From NCBI GenBank assembly GCA_035701825.1, contig DASSRK010000115.1, forward strand, positions 1 to 64,000: 64,000 nucleotides of DNA, in the 5' to 3' direction. This DNA is from CADEED01 sp035701825 (GTDB lineage Bacteria; Pseudomonadota; Gammaproteobacteria; Steroidobacterales; Steroidobacteraceae). Both the position numbers and the translations under genes were made by a program. Below the pieces are notes generated by a model. That model worked only from the letters and a program-made list of their open reading frames with translations. It ran no database searches and was not told the DNA's origin. Shown here one piece after another: positions 25,598-35,277 of the stretch. Positions within the stretch are counted from its first letter, which is position 1. Every line of letters begins with the position of its first letter.

Positions 25598-26803
25598 TCA
25601 GGCGGTCTTCTTGACCGGCCCCGCCTCGAGCACCTTCTTCATGCGCTCGATGCACTTCTCGAGCGTCGCCATGCTGGTGGCGAACGAGGCGCGGAAATGT
25701 CCCGGCGCGCCGAAGCCCGAGCCCGGCACCACGGCGACGCCCGCGTCGTTGATCAGCATCTCGGCGAAGGCGTTGTCGTCCTTGCAGCCGAACGCCATCA
25801 TCGCCGCCGAGCAGTCGGCCCAGGCGTAGAACGCGCCGCTCGCCGGCAGCGCGACGATACCGGGTAGTTTGTTGAGCGCGTTGATGAAGTAGTCGTGGCG
25901 CTTCTTGAACTGCTCGTTCATGTCGCTCACGGGCTTCTGGTCGCCGTTGAGCGCGGCCACCGCGGCCTTCTGCGTGATGGACGAGGCGTTGCTGGTGCTC
26001 TGGCCCTGGATGGTGCCCATGGCGGTGATGATGTCCTTCGGACCGCCGCAGTAGCCGAGGCGCCAGCCGGTCATGGCGTACGCCTTCGACACGCCGTTGA
26101 TGGTCACGGTGCGGTCGTAGAGCTCGGGCGCGACCGTGAGCAGCGAGCTGAACGGCTCCGCGCCCCACCAGATCTTCTCGTACATGTCGTCGGTGCCGAT
26201 GATCACGCGCGGGTGGTTCAAGAGCACGTCGGCGAGCGCGCGCCACTCGGCGCGCGTGTACGCCGCGCCGGTCGGATTGCACGGCGAGTTGATCAGCAGC
26301 AGCTTGGTCTTGGGCGTGATCGCGGCCTCGAGCTGGCGCGGCGTCATCTTGTAACCCTGCGACGCCGGGCAGTTCGGCGTGACGGGCAGGCCGTCCGCGA
26401 GCAGCACCATGTCGGGGTAGCTCACCCAGTACGGCGCGGGAATGATGGCTTCGTCGCCCGGATCGAGCACCGCCATGCAGAGGTTGTAGATGGTCTGCTT
26501 GGCGCCCGAGCTCACCAGGACCTGGTTGCGCTCGTAACTGATCTGGTTGTCGCGCTTGAACTTCTCGATGATCGCGTCCTTGAGCTCGACGATGCCGTCG
26601 ACGTTCGTGTAGCGCGTGAAGCCCTTGCGGATCGCCTCGACGCCCGCGTCGGCGATGTGCGTCGGGGTGTCGAAGTCCGGCTCACCGGCGCCGAGGCCGA
26701 TGATGTCCTTGCCCTCGGCCTTCAGTTTCGCGGCGCGCGCGGTGACGGCGAGAGTGGGCGAGGGCTTGACGCGGTTGACGCGGCGGCTGAGCTGGCTGGG
26801 CAC
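25598..26803 (-). CDS. aspC: Pyridoxal-phosphate aspartate/aromatic aminotransferase (class I)
   Basis: A 401-residue class I aminotransferase, closest in look to the Ib aspartate aminotransferases: VKPSPTLAVTARAAKLKAEG, then DIIGLGAGEPDFDTPTHI, PYWVSYPDMVLLADG, INSPCNPTGAAY, the PLP lysine in SKAYAMTGWRLGYCGGP and the late Arg in GHFRASFATSM. It transfers the amino group between aspartate (or related acids) and 2-oxoglutarate in amino-acid metabolism. It is divergent from uvrB across a 230-bp region and is followed directly by REP-like element A2. Confidence 0.93.
   Translation of the reverse strand: MPSQLSRRVNRVKPSPTLAVTARAAKLKAEGKDIIGLGAGEPDFDTPTHIADAGVEAIRKGFTRYTNVDGIVELKDAIIEKFKRDNQISYERNQVLVSSGAKQTIYNLCMAVLDPGDEAIIPAPYWVSYPDMVLLADGLPVTPNCPASQGYKMTPRQLEAAITPKTKLLLINSPCNPTGAAYTRAEWRALADVLLNHPRVIIGTDDMYEKIWWGAEPFSSLLTVAPELYDRTVTINGVSKAYAMTGWRLGYCGGPKDIITAMGTIQGQSTSNASSITQKAAVAALNGDQKPVSDMNEQFKKRHDYFINALNKLPGIVALPASGAFYAWADCSAAMMAFGCKDDNAFAEMLINDAGVAVVPGSGFGAPGHFRASFATSMATLEKCIERMKKVLEAGPVKKTA
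25863..25871 (+). repeat. Polar nonamer GGTAGTTTG, copy 4
   Basis: Read by the aminotransferase gene on the minus strand as Lys-Leu-Pro (AAA-CTA-CCC). Confidence 0.5.
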
Positions 26804-26849
26804 GATTCAGACTCTTATTAATGGGTGGGGGTTGGGATCGGCAAACGGG

Positions 26850-26864
26850 CGCGTATATTACGCG
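26850..26864. promoter_or_regulatory. Perfect inverted repeat in the aspC-uvrB divergent region
   Basis: CGCGTA-TAT-TACGCG. It is the AT-richest spot of the 230-bp region and offers TATATT or TAATAT as a -10 element in either direction, so it may be an operator over a promoter. I see no LexA-type CTGT-N8-ACAG box near uvrB. Confidence 0.4.
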
Positions 26865-27033
26865 ATCCGCGCGCCGCAGCCACAGGCCAGTGGGCGCGTA
26901 ACTGCCTGAAACATGGATGAATTGCCGCAATGGGGCCTGCCCGCGGTCATACAGCCATCGAGTGCTGCCGGGACTGGATGGAATTGCCCTCCGGTTGCCC
27001 CGGAGAATGGCGCGCCACTCACCGAGAGGACCC

Positions 27034-29071
<2,038 letters not shown>

Positions 29072-29073
<2 letters not shown>

Positions 29074-29096
29074 AATGGGGACATTCCCCGTTTCCC
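29072..29096. repeat. REP-like palindrome B1
   Basis: GAAATGGGG-ACATT-CCCCGTTTCCC, overlapping the uvrB stop codon. It is the inverted counterpart of A2, including the flanking CTGTAA. Confidence 0.75.
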
Positions 29097-29133
29097 TGTA
29101 ACATTCGCGCCCGCTCCACGCCCCCTCGAATCC

Positions 29134-30177
29134 ATGACCCATAGTTGCAACGAAATGAGGAATGCCCCCATTTCCCTGGCGCGGCCGGTTTGGCAGCGCG
29201 AACTGGCGGAGGCCATCACCCGGCCCGAAGAGTTGTTGGAGGCGCTGGGTCTTCCCATCGAATGGTTGGCGGGGGCGAAGGCGGCGTCGCGCGTCTTCGA
29301 CCTGCGCGTGCCGCGTGGTTTTGTCGCGCGGATGCGGCACGGGGACGCGAACGATCCGTTGCTGCGCCAGGTGCTGCCGCTGGGCGAAGAGCTTCATGCG
29401 GCGGAGGGCTTCGTCGCCGATCCCCTGGACGAAGCCGCGGCGCGCAGCGCGCCGGGGTTGCTGCAGAAGTACCACGGGCGCGCGCTGCTCATCACCACCG
29501 AGGCCTGCGCGGTGCATTGCCGCTACTGCTTCCGGCGCGAGTTTCCGTACGCGGAGCAGGTGGATCCCGGCGGTTCACGCTGGAGCGCGGCGCTGCAGGC
29601 AATCGCCAGCGATCCCGGCATCGAGGAAGTGATCCTGAGTGGCGGCGATCCGCTGTCGCTGAGTGATGCGCGGCTCACGCAGTTGACGGCGGCCCTCGGC
29701 CACATGGCCCATGTCCGGCGTTTGCGAATCCACACGCGCCAGCCCATCGTGTTGCCATCGCGAGTCGATGCCGGGTTGCGGGCCTGGCTCGGCGGCATCC
29801 GCATGCCGGTCGTGATCGTCCTGCATGCCAATCACCCGAACGAGATCGACTCCGAGGTGCGCGCCGCCTGCACGGCGCTGCGTTCGACCGGCGCCACGCT
29901 GCTGAACCAGTCGGTGCTGCTGCGGGGCGTGAACGACGACGTGGGCACGCTCGAGCGGCTGTCGGCCAGGCTCGCGGACGCCGGCGTGATGCCGTATTAC
30001 CTGCACCTCATGGATCGCGTGCACGGCACCGCGCACTTCGAGGTCCCCGAGTCGCGGGCCCGCGAGCTGGTGCGCGCGCTCACCGCGCGGCTTTCCGGTT
30101 ACCTGGTGCCGCGCCTGGTGCGCGAAGTGCCCGGTGCCGACTCCAAGGTGCCCATCCCCCTGGCACCTGCCTGTTAG
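29134..30177 (+). CDS. epmB: EF-P lysine 2,3-aminomutase (beta-lysylation protein EpmB)
   Basis: A 347-residue radical SAM, PLP-dependent enzyme converting lysine to beta-lysine for modification of elongation factor P. The 4Fe-4S motif CAVHCRYC has Cys125, Cys129 and Cys132; EEVILSGGDPLSLSD and IHTRQPIVLPSRV are family blocks, and PYYLHLMDRVHGTAHFEV is the C-terminal core. ATG 29134 or ATG 29155 could start translation. The latter lies in REP-like element B2, which encodes MRNAPISLA. Neither efp nor epmA is in the window. Confidence 0.93.
   Translation: MTHSCNEMRNAPISLARPVWQRELAEAITRPEELLEALGLPIEWLAGAKAASRVFDLRVPRGFVARMRHGDANDPLLRQVLPLGEELHAAEGFVADPLDEAAARSAPGLLQKYHGRALLITTEACAVHCRYCFRREFPYAEQVDPGGSRWSAALQAIASDPGIEEVILSGGDPLSLSDARLTQLTAALGHMAHVRRLRIHTRQPIVLPSRVDAGLRAWLGGIRMPVVIVLHANHPNEIDSEVRAACTALRSTGATLLNQSVLLRGVNDDVGTLERLSARLADAGVMPYYLHLMDRVHGTAHFEVPESRARELVRALTARLSGYLVPRLVREVPGADSKVPIPLAPAC
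29152..29176. repeat. REP-like palindrome B2
   Basis: GAAATGAGG-AATGC-CCCCATTTCCC, lying within the first codons of epmB. It is the inverted counterpart of A1, so B1-B2 mirrors A1-A2. Confidence 0.75.
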
Positions 30178-30345
30178 CCCGCGAATCCCGGTCCGGGAAA
30201 AAGACCCCGCCTTGAGCCGCGTGGATCCGCAAATCCGCTTTATGGGAAGAATCCACATTTCCGCCGCGTGGCGTCCGGTTTCCCATGGTTTCCCGCAAGA
30301 CCGTCGTGCAGAATCGCGCACCTTCCTGCCCGGGCCGGAGGCCCC

Positions 30346-30855
30346 TTGCCAGAAGGGTTCGAAGAGCGATTCTCCGCGAGCTACGGCGACATCCTGAGGC
30401 TCGCGCGTGCCCGGCTGGCGCGCGAACGCGCCCCGGTGTCGACCATGACGCTGGCCCACGAGCTCTATCTCAATCTCCGCGACCGCGAAAACCTCGAGTT
30501 CTCCTCGTCGGGCGCCTTCCTGGCCTATGCCAGCCGGGCGATGCGTTCCCTGCTGGTCGACATGGCGCGCGAGCGCCTGGCGCAGAAGCGCTCGGCGGAA
30601 CTCATGCCGCTCACCCTGGGTGCCGAGATCCCGGACCTGGGAGGCACGCCCGAGCAGCTGGTGGCGCTGGACGATGCGCTGACGCGGCTCGGCGGCGTCG
30701 ACGCGCGCCTGATGAAGGTCGCGGAGATGCGCGTGATCATGGGCATGGAAGTCGCCGAGGTGGCCGAGGCGCTCGGCGTTTCCGAGCCGACCATCAAGCG
30801 CGATTGGCAGCGCGCCAAGGCCTATCTCCACGAGGCGCTCGGAGTGGCCCCGTGA
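30346..30855 (+). CDS. ECF-type RNA polymerase sigma factor (X6/acidobacterial-like subgroup)
   Basis: A 169-residue sigma factor. I chose TTG 30346, preceded 4 nt upstream by GGAGG, over an upstream frame with implausible residues. Region 2-like sequence is SASYGDILRLARARLARERA through HELYLNLRDRENLEFSSSGAFLAYASRAMRSLLVDMARERLAQKR. Region 4 is EMRVIMGMEVAEVAEALGVSEPTIKRDWQRAKAYL. This subgroup commonly sits beside protein kinases, as here: its stop overlaps the GTG of the kinase gene (GTGA). It probably directs transcription in response to a signal processed by that kinase. Confidence 0.88.
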   Translation: MPEGFEERFSASYGDILRLARARLARERAPVSTMTLAHELYLNLRDRENLEFSSSGAFLAYASRAMRSLLVDMARERLAQKRSAELMPLTLGAEIPDLGGTPEQLVALDDALTRLGGVDARLMKVAEMRVIMGMEVAEVAEALGVSEPTIKRDWQRAKAYLHEALGVAP

Positions 30856-33443
30856 GTGATGCCGAGGCGCTCGACTGGCTCGACCGGCTGCTCGCGGCCG
30901 ACGAGCCGGAGCGCCAGGCACAGCTCGAAACGCTGTCCCGAACCCGTCCCGAATTGCATGCACGGCTGTGCCGGATGCTGGCGAGCGCGCTGGCCCCCGA
31001 CAGGACGCGCGCGCTCGCGAACCCGGTGCTCGAGGGCGTGGCGCGGCTCAACGACGACGCCATGCGGGTGCTGCAACCCGGCGACGTGCTCGCCGGCTAC
31101 CGGCTGATACGGGAAATCGGCCGCGGTGGCATGTCGGTGGTGTGGCTCGCCGAGCGCGCCGATGGCGTGGTCAAGCGCAACGTCGCATTGAAGATGCCGA
31201 TGTTCATGCTGCAGGGCGCGGGCGACGCCGAGCGCTTCGCGCGCGAACGCGAGGCGCTGGCGGCCCTGAGCCATCCGCACGTCGCGCGGCTGTACGACGC
31301 GGGCGTGTTGCCGTCGGGCCAGCCGTTCATCGTGCTCGAGCACATCGAGGGCGCGCCGCTCACCGACTATTGCGACGCGCAGCGCCTCGACCTGCGCGCG
31401 CGCCTGCGGCTGTTCCTGCAGGTGCTGGCGGCGGTGGAGCACGCGCACCAGCATCTGGTCGTGCACCGCGACCTCAAGCCCTCGAACATCCTGGTGGACG
31501 GCGATGGCCAGGTGAAGCTGCTCGACTTCGGCATCGCGAAGTTGCTGGGCGGGCAGGATTCCGCCGCGGTCGCGACCCAGGTCGGCAACGCCATGACGCC
31601 TTTGTACGCGGCGCCCGAGCAGTTGCGCGACGCGCCCATCTCGACGCTCACCGACGTGTACGCGCTCGGCCTGGTGCTGCACGAGGTGATGACCGGCGTG
31701 TTGCCGTATCGCTGCGCGGGGACGCGCGCGACGCTGGTCGAGGTACTGGAGAACCTGCGGCACGGCGCCTTGCCGCGCGCCAGTCACGCCACGCTCGAGC
31801 TGGCCGCGGCCCACGCGCGCGGCCGGCCGTCGGTCGCGAAGCTGCGCGGCGAGCTCGCCGGCGATCTCGACACCGTGATCAGCAAGGCGCTGCGCATCGC
31901 GCCGGACCAGCGCTACGGCTCGGCCGCGCACCTGGCCGAGGACATCCGGCGCTATCTCGATTCGCAGCCCATCGCCGCGCGGGCGCCGAGCTTCTGGTAC
32001 ACGACTCGCCTGGCGCTGTCACGGCATCGCACGGCGGCCAGCATCGCCGCGGTGGGATTCACGCTGGTCGCGGGCGCGAGCGTCGTCGCCTGGCAGCAGC
32101 ATCGCGAATCGCGCGCGCACGCCGAGCGTACCGCGGCGGTGCGCGACTTCATGTTCGAGCTGGTGAGCGACGTCGAGAAGCCCGAAGGGCAGGACTCGGA
32201 AGTCACCAGCAGGCAGATGATCGATGGCGCCGTGGAGCGCGCGCGCCGCGACTTCGGCGCGCAGCCGCAGCTGCAGGGCGAGCTGCTGGGGGAGCTCGGC
32301 CGCATGTACCTGCGCATCGACGAGGTCGATGTGGCGATACCGACGCTCGGGGAGGCGATCGCGCTGCTGGAGAAGGCGTCGCCTCCGGGTGATGCGGCGC
32401 TGAATCGCGCGCGGGCCTATCTCGCGGCCGCGTGGCTGCAGACCGACGACGATTGGCAACGCACCGCGGCGCTGGCCGCCCAGGCGCGCGCTGCCTGCGA
32501 TTCGGCCGACATCGAGTGCGCGAAGGTCCGCGTGTATTCGAGCAGCACGCTCAGCCAGGTGGCCTCCATCGCGGGCGACGACGAGCGTGCGCTGGCGGAA
32601 AGCCGGCGCACCATCGCCGACGCGGAGCTCGCCTTCGGCGCCGAACCGGAGAATCTCGCGATGCAGTTGCTGCACCTCGCGATGGTGGCGCGCAATGCGG
32701 GCCACCTGGACGAGGCGAGCGATGCGCTGAAGCGCGCCTTGTCGGTGAGCAAGGACGTGCGCTTGCGGGCCGCGAATCGCCGCGATCTCGACCGCACCAT
32801 GGCCGTGGTCGACTATGACCTGGGGCACTACGCTGCCGCGCGGGAGCGCCTCGCCGCGCTGCAATCGACGGCCAGTGACCGGCTGGAGCGCGCGCGGCTG
32901 GCGCGGCTGCTGGCCAACGTCGAATTGGAGCTCGGCGACGCCGGGTCGGCGCTCGTGAATGCGGACTCGGCCATCGCCATCCTCGGGGACGGGAATTCCG
33001 GCGAGGAGCTGGCGTACGCGCTGCAGGCGAGGGCGCGCGCATTGGCGCTGGCAGGCCGGCCGGACGACGCCCTGCGGACCATCGAAGAGGTGGGGCGGCG
33101 CCTGCAGGCGGTCGGCAGTGGGCCGGACTCGTTCGAAGTGCTGCGCGCGCGCCGCTACCACGCCGAATTCCTGGCGCAGTCCGGCCGCGACGCGCAGGCG
33201 CTGGTGGAGGCACGCGGGCTGGCGGAACGCCACGCGGCCGGCGGCACGTCGGCGATCGAGGCCGGCCTCACGTTCGATTTGCTGGGCGAGCTCGAAGGCC
33301 GCGCGGGCCATGTCGAGGCGGCCCGGGCCGCCCATGACGACGCGCGCGCGCAGTTGCTGACGCAGCTCCCGCCCGGTCATCCGTTTCTGATTCGCAATGC
33401 GGCGCTGTTGGGCGCCAACACGAGAACAAGGGAGGAGCCATGA
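30852..33443 (+). CDS. Transmembrane Ser/Thr protein kinase with TPR-like C-terminus
   Basis: An 863-residue protein from GTG 30852. A short N-terminal helical region precedes the kinase domain (about 83-350): glycine loop IGRGGMSVVW (89-98), Lys114 in VALKMP, HRDLKPSN with Asp207, DFG at 225-227, and LYAAPEQLRD in place of the canonical APE. One membrane helix lies near residues 395-415 (ASIAAVGFTLVAGASVVAW). The outer part (about 430-860) is all alpha, with repeated paired helices of TPR type. All catalytic residues are present, so it should be active. It forms a coupled operon with the sigma factor and a small secreted protein (ATGA overlap). Confidence 0.92.
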   Translation: MSDAEALDWLDRLLAADEPERQAQLETLSRTRPELHARLCRMLASALAPDRTRALANPVLEGVARLNDDAMRVLQPGDVLAGYRLIREIGRGGMSVVWLAERADGVVKRNVALKMPMFMLQGAGDAERFAREREALAALSHPHVARLYDAGVLPSGQPFIVLEHIEGAPLTDYCDAQRLDLRARLRLFLQVLAAVEHAHQHLVVHRDLKPSNILVDGDGQVKLLDFGIAKLLGGQDSAAVATQVGNAMTPLYAAPEQLRDAPISTLTDVYALGLVLHEVMTGVLPYRCAGTRATLVEVLENLRHGALPRASHATLELAAAHARGRPSVAKLRGELAGDLDTVISKALRIAPDQRYGSAAHLAEDIRRYLDSQPIAARAPSFWYTTRLALSRHRTAASIAAVGFTLVAGASVVAWQQHRESRAHAERTAAVRDFMFELVSDVEKPEGQDSEVTSRQMIDGAVERARRDFGAQPQLQGELLGELGRMYLRIDEVDVAIPTLGEAIALLEKASPPGDAALNRARAYLAAAWLQTDDDWQRTAALAAQARAACDSADIECAKVRVYSSSTLSQVASIAGDDERALAESRRTIADAELAFGAEPENLAMQLLHLAMVARNAGHLDEASDALKRALSVSKDVRLRAANRRDLDRTMAVVDYDLGHYAAARERLAALQSTASDRLERARLARLLANVELELGDAGSALVNADSAIAILGDGNSGEELAYALQARARALALAGRPDDALRTIEEVGRRLQAVGSGPDSFEVLRARRYHAEFLAQSGRDAQALVEARGLAERHAAGGTSAIEAGLTFDLLGELEGRAGHVEAARAAHDDARAQLLTQLPPGHPFLIRNAALLGANTRTREEP

Positions 33444-33823
33444 AAATCACGAGAGCGTTGTTGCAGGGGGCGGTGGTGTTCGCCGCGGGCGTGGGATGCA
33501 CGGTCATCGCACAAGTGGCGTGGACGCCGCCGCCGTCTTCGCACGAGGAGCTGGTGAAGCGCACCCACGAGCTGCTGGTCGAGGTCTCGCAGTACGGCGC
33601 GTATGTCAGCCAGGTGAGAAAGGGCAGCGTGTGGTTCATGATCGATCCGATCCGCTGCCCGACGCCGATCCCGCCGCCCAAGATGCCGGCTTACGCCGTG
33701 GATCCGACGGACCTGGAGCAGGGGGTCGCAGCGCTGCTCATGGTCAACGAGGCGTACCGGCAGGGCGTGAAGAACCCGATGCGCGACGACGACAAGTGCC
33801 ACCTCGAGCCGGTCGAGAACTGA
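33440..33823 (+). CDS. Small exported protein of unknown function, third gene of sigma-kinase operon
   Basis: A 127-residue protein starting at ATG 33440, overlapping the kinase stop by 4 nt. The N-terminus (MKITRALLQGAVVFAAGVGC) is a signal peptide or membrane anchor. The mature part has one alpha-helical stretch (SHEELVKRTHELLVEVSQYGAYVSQV), a Pro-rich loop with two conserved-looking cysteines (IRCPTPIPPPKMP and DDKCHLEP), and no known domain. Coupling to the kinase suggests it is a periplasmic partner or ligand sensor; this is inference. Confidence 0.75.
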   Translation: MKITRALLQGAVVFAAGVGCTVIAQVAWTPPPSSHEELVKRTHELLVEVSQYGAYVSQVRKGSVWFMIDPIRCPTPIPPPKMPAYAVDPTDLEQGVAALLMVNEAYRQGVKNPMRDDDKCHLEPVEN

Positions 33824-33829
33824 GCCGGA

Positions 33830-35101
33830 TCAGGCGCGCCGCAGGCGCGGCAGCGCCGAGGCTGCGATCAGCAGCAGCACCGACAGGCCGAAGACCGGCA
33901 GCAGTACGCACAGCAGCGTGATGGCCGCGCCGAGCGGCACGCCGATGCGGAACTCCGGGATGCGCGGGGCAGGGATGCCCAGGCGCCCGTCCGGCCGGCG
34001 CCGCCACCACATCACGATGGCGGACACGCACAGCGTGACCAGGCCGAGCGCGGCGGCGAGTCCCAGCGCCTGGTTGGCCGGGCCGAACAGCTGGCCTTCG
34101 TGCGCCGCGATGCCGACGCCCACCACGCGATCGACCAGCGGCTTGTCGGCGAAGCCCCGCTCACGCAGCAATTCGCCGGTGCGCGCATCGAGCTCCAGCT
34201 CGCGCACCCGCGGCCGGTTCTGCGTTTCGCTGCGCACGCGCCAGGAGGGCTGGCGCTCCGAGGGTAGATAGACGCGGACGGGCGGGTCGAGATGCATGGC
34301 GTTCACGCGTTGCACGACTTCATCGAGCGTGACCGGCGTCGCCACGGCCTGCGAGGCCCTGTCGCGCCGGTGTTCGGCGTGCGGGTCGGACCCACCCGTG
34401 CTCCAGTCCTGCTCGACCGCGGGCGCGGCCAGCGCGCGCAGCGCGGTGAATCCCTTGCCCCAGACGAAGGTCCACGGCAGCGCGGTCAGCAGCAGGAAGA
34501 GCACCAGCGAGGAGATCCAGATACCGGTGACGGCGTGCAGGTCGCGCCAGAACACACGGCGACCCTGGCCGGTACGCGGATAGAGCACACCGGCCGCGCC
34601 GCGCGCGTCGCGCGGCCACCAGAGGTACAGGCCGGTGACGATCATGATGATCGCCCAGCAGGCGGCGAGCTCCACCAGGATGGAGCCGGTGCGGCCGGCG
34701 AACAGCTCGCCGTGCAGCGTGCGCACCAGCTCGGTGAGCCGCGCGGTGTGCGGGACGGTCTTGAGGATGGCGAGCGTCCCGGGGTGCACATAGACGATGC
34801 GGCCGGTGCCGTCCGGCGCATACAGGTGCACGCGCACCGCGTCATCGGGCTCGCGGGGAATCTCGTAGACGAACAGCCTCGAGCCGGGCAGCGAGGCGAG
34901 GGCGGCCGCGACCTGCGCCTCCGCTGTCGCGCGCTGGCCACGTACCTCGAGGGAATCCACCGCGCGATCGGCGAAGGCGTCGATCTGCGGCTTGAAAAGG
35001 TAAATCGAGCCGCTCAGCGCCAGCACCAGCACGAACGGAATGCAGAACAGGCCCGCATGGAAGTGCCAGCGCCACAGCGCGCGGTAGGTCAGGTTCGCCA
35101 C
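33830..35101 (-). CDS. PepSY-associated TM helix domain protein (iron-regulated membrane protein type)
   Basis: A 423-residue inner-membrane protein. The N-terminal MANLTYRALWRWHFHAGLFCIPFVLVLALSG is the PepSY_TM signature, with histidines expected on the membrane face. Further helices lie near 165-185, 205-225 and 345-370, plus a C-terminal pair. Periplasmic PepSY-like blocks are found between helices (FVYEIPREPDDAVRVHLYAPDG and VRVYLPSERQPSWRVRSETQ). Members are often linked to siderophore or ferric reduction; no TonB receptor is adjacent here, so the role is not assigned. Confidence 0.9.
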   Translation of the reverse strand: MANLTYRALWRWHFHAGLFCIPFVLVLALSGSIYLFKPQIDAFADRAVDSLEVRGQRATAEAQVAAALASLPGSRLFVYEIPREPDDAVRVHLYAPDGTGRIVYVHPGTLAILKTVPHTARLTELVRTLHGELFAGRTGSILVELAACWAIIMIVTGLYLWWPRDARGAAGVLYPRTGQGRRVFWRDLHAVTGIWISSLVLFLLLTALPWTFVWGKGFTALRALAAPAVEQDWSTGGSDPHAEHRRDRASQAVATPVTLDEVVQRVNAMHLDPPVRVYLPSERQPSWRVRSETQNRPRVRELELDARTGELLRERGFADKPLVDRVVGVGIAAHEGQLFGPANQALGLAAALGLVTLCVSAIVMWWRRRPDGRLGIPAPRIPEFRIGVPLGAAITLLCVLLPVFGLSVLLLIAASALPRLRRA

Positions 35102-35156
35102 GGGCGCGGATTATGGGTTTTAAAGGGCGTTTCTGGTATCTTTCGCGCCCTTCCGT

Positions 35157-35231
35157 AGTCGCGTAGCTCAGTGGTAGAGCACCTCCTTGACATGGAGGTG
35201 GTCGGTGGTTCGATCCCACTCGCGACTACCA
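35157..35231 (+). tRNA. tRNA-Val (GAC)
   Basis: A 75-nt cloverleaf including encoded CCA. Acceptor arms AGTCGCG and CGCGACT, anticodon stem CCTCC/GGAGG with loop TTGACAT (anticodon GAC), and a T-arm with GGTTCGATCCC. It sits between the PepSY gene (divergent) and tamA. Confidence 0.97.
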
Positions 35232-35277
35232 TTTCCCTGACAGACCCTCCCCGGCCGCGCGGCGATTCTCGTCGCAT

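Noticed and set aside
30285..30851. N-terminal extension of the Ser/Thr kinase overlapping the whole sigma factor gene
   Set aside because: The extension is out of frame with a good ECF sigma gene, and GTG 30852 forms a typical coupled overlap.
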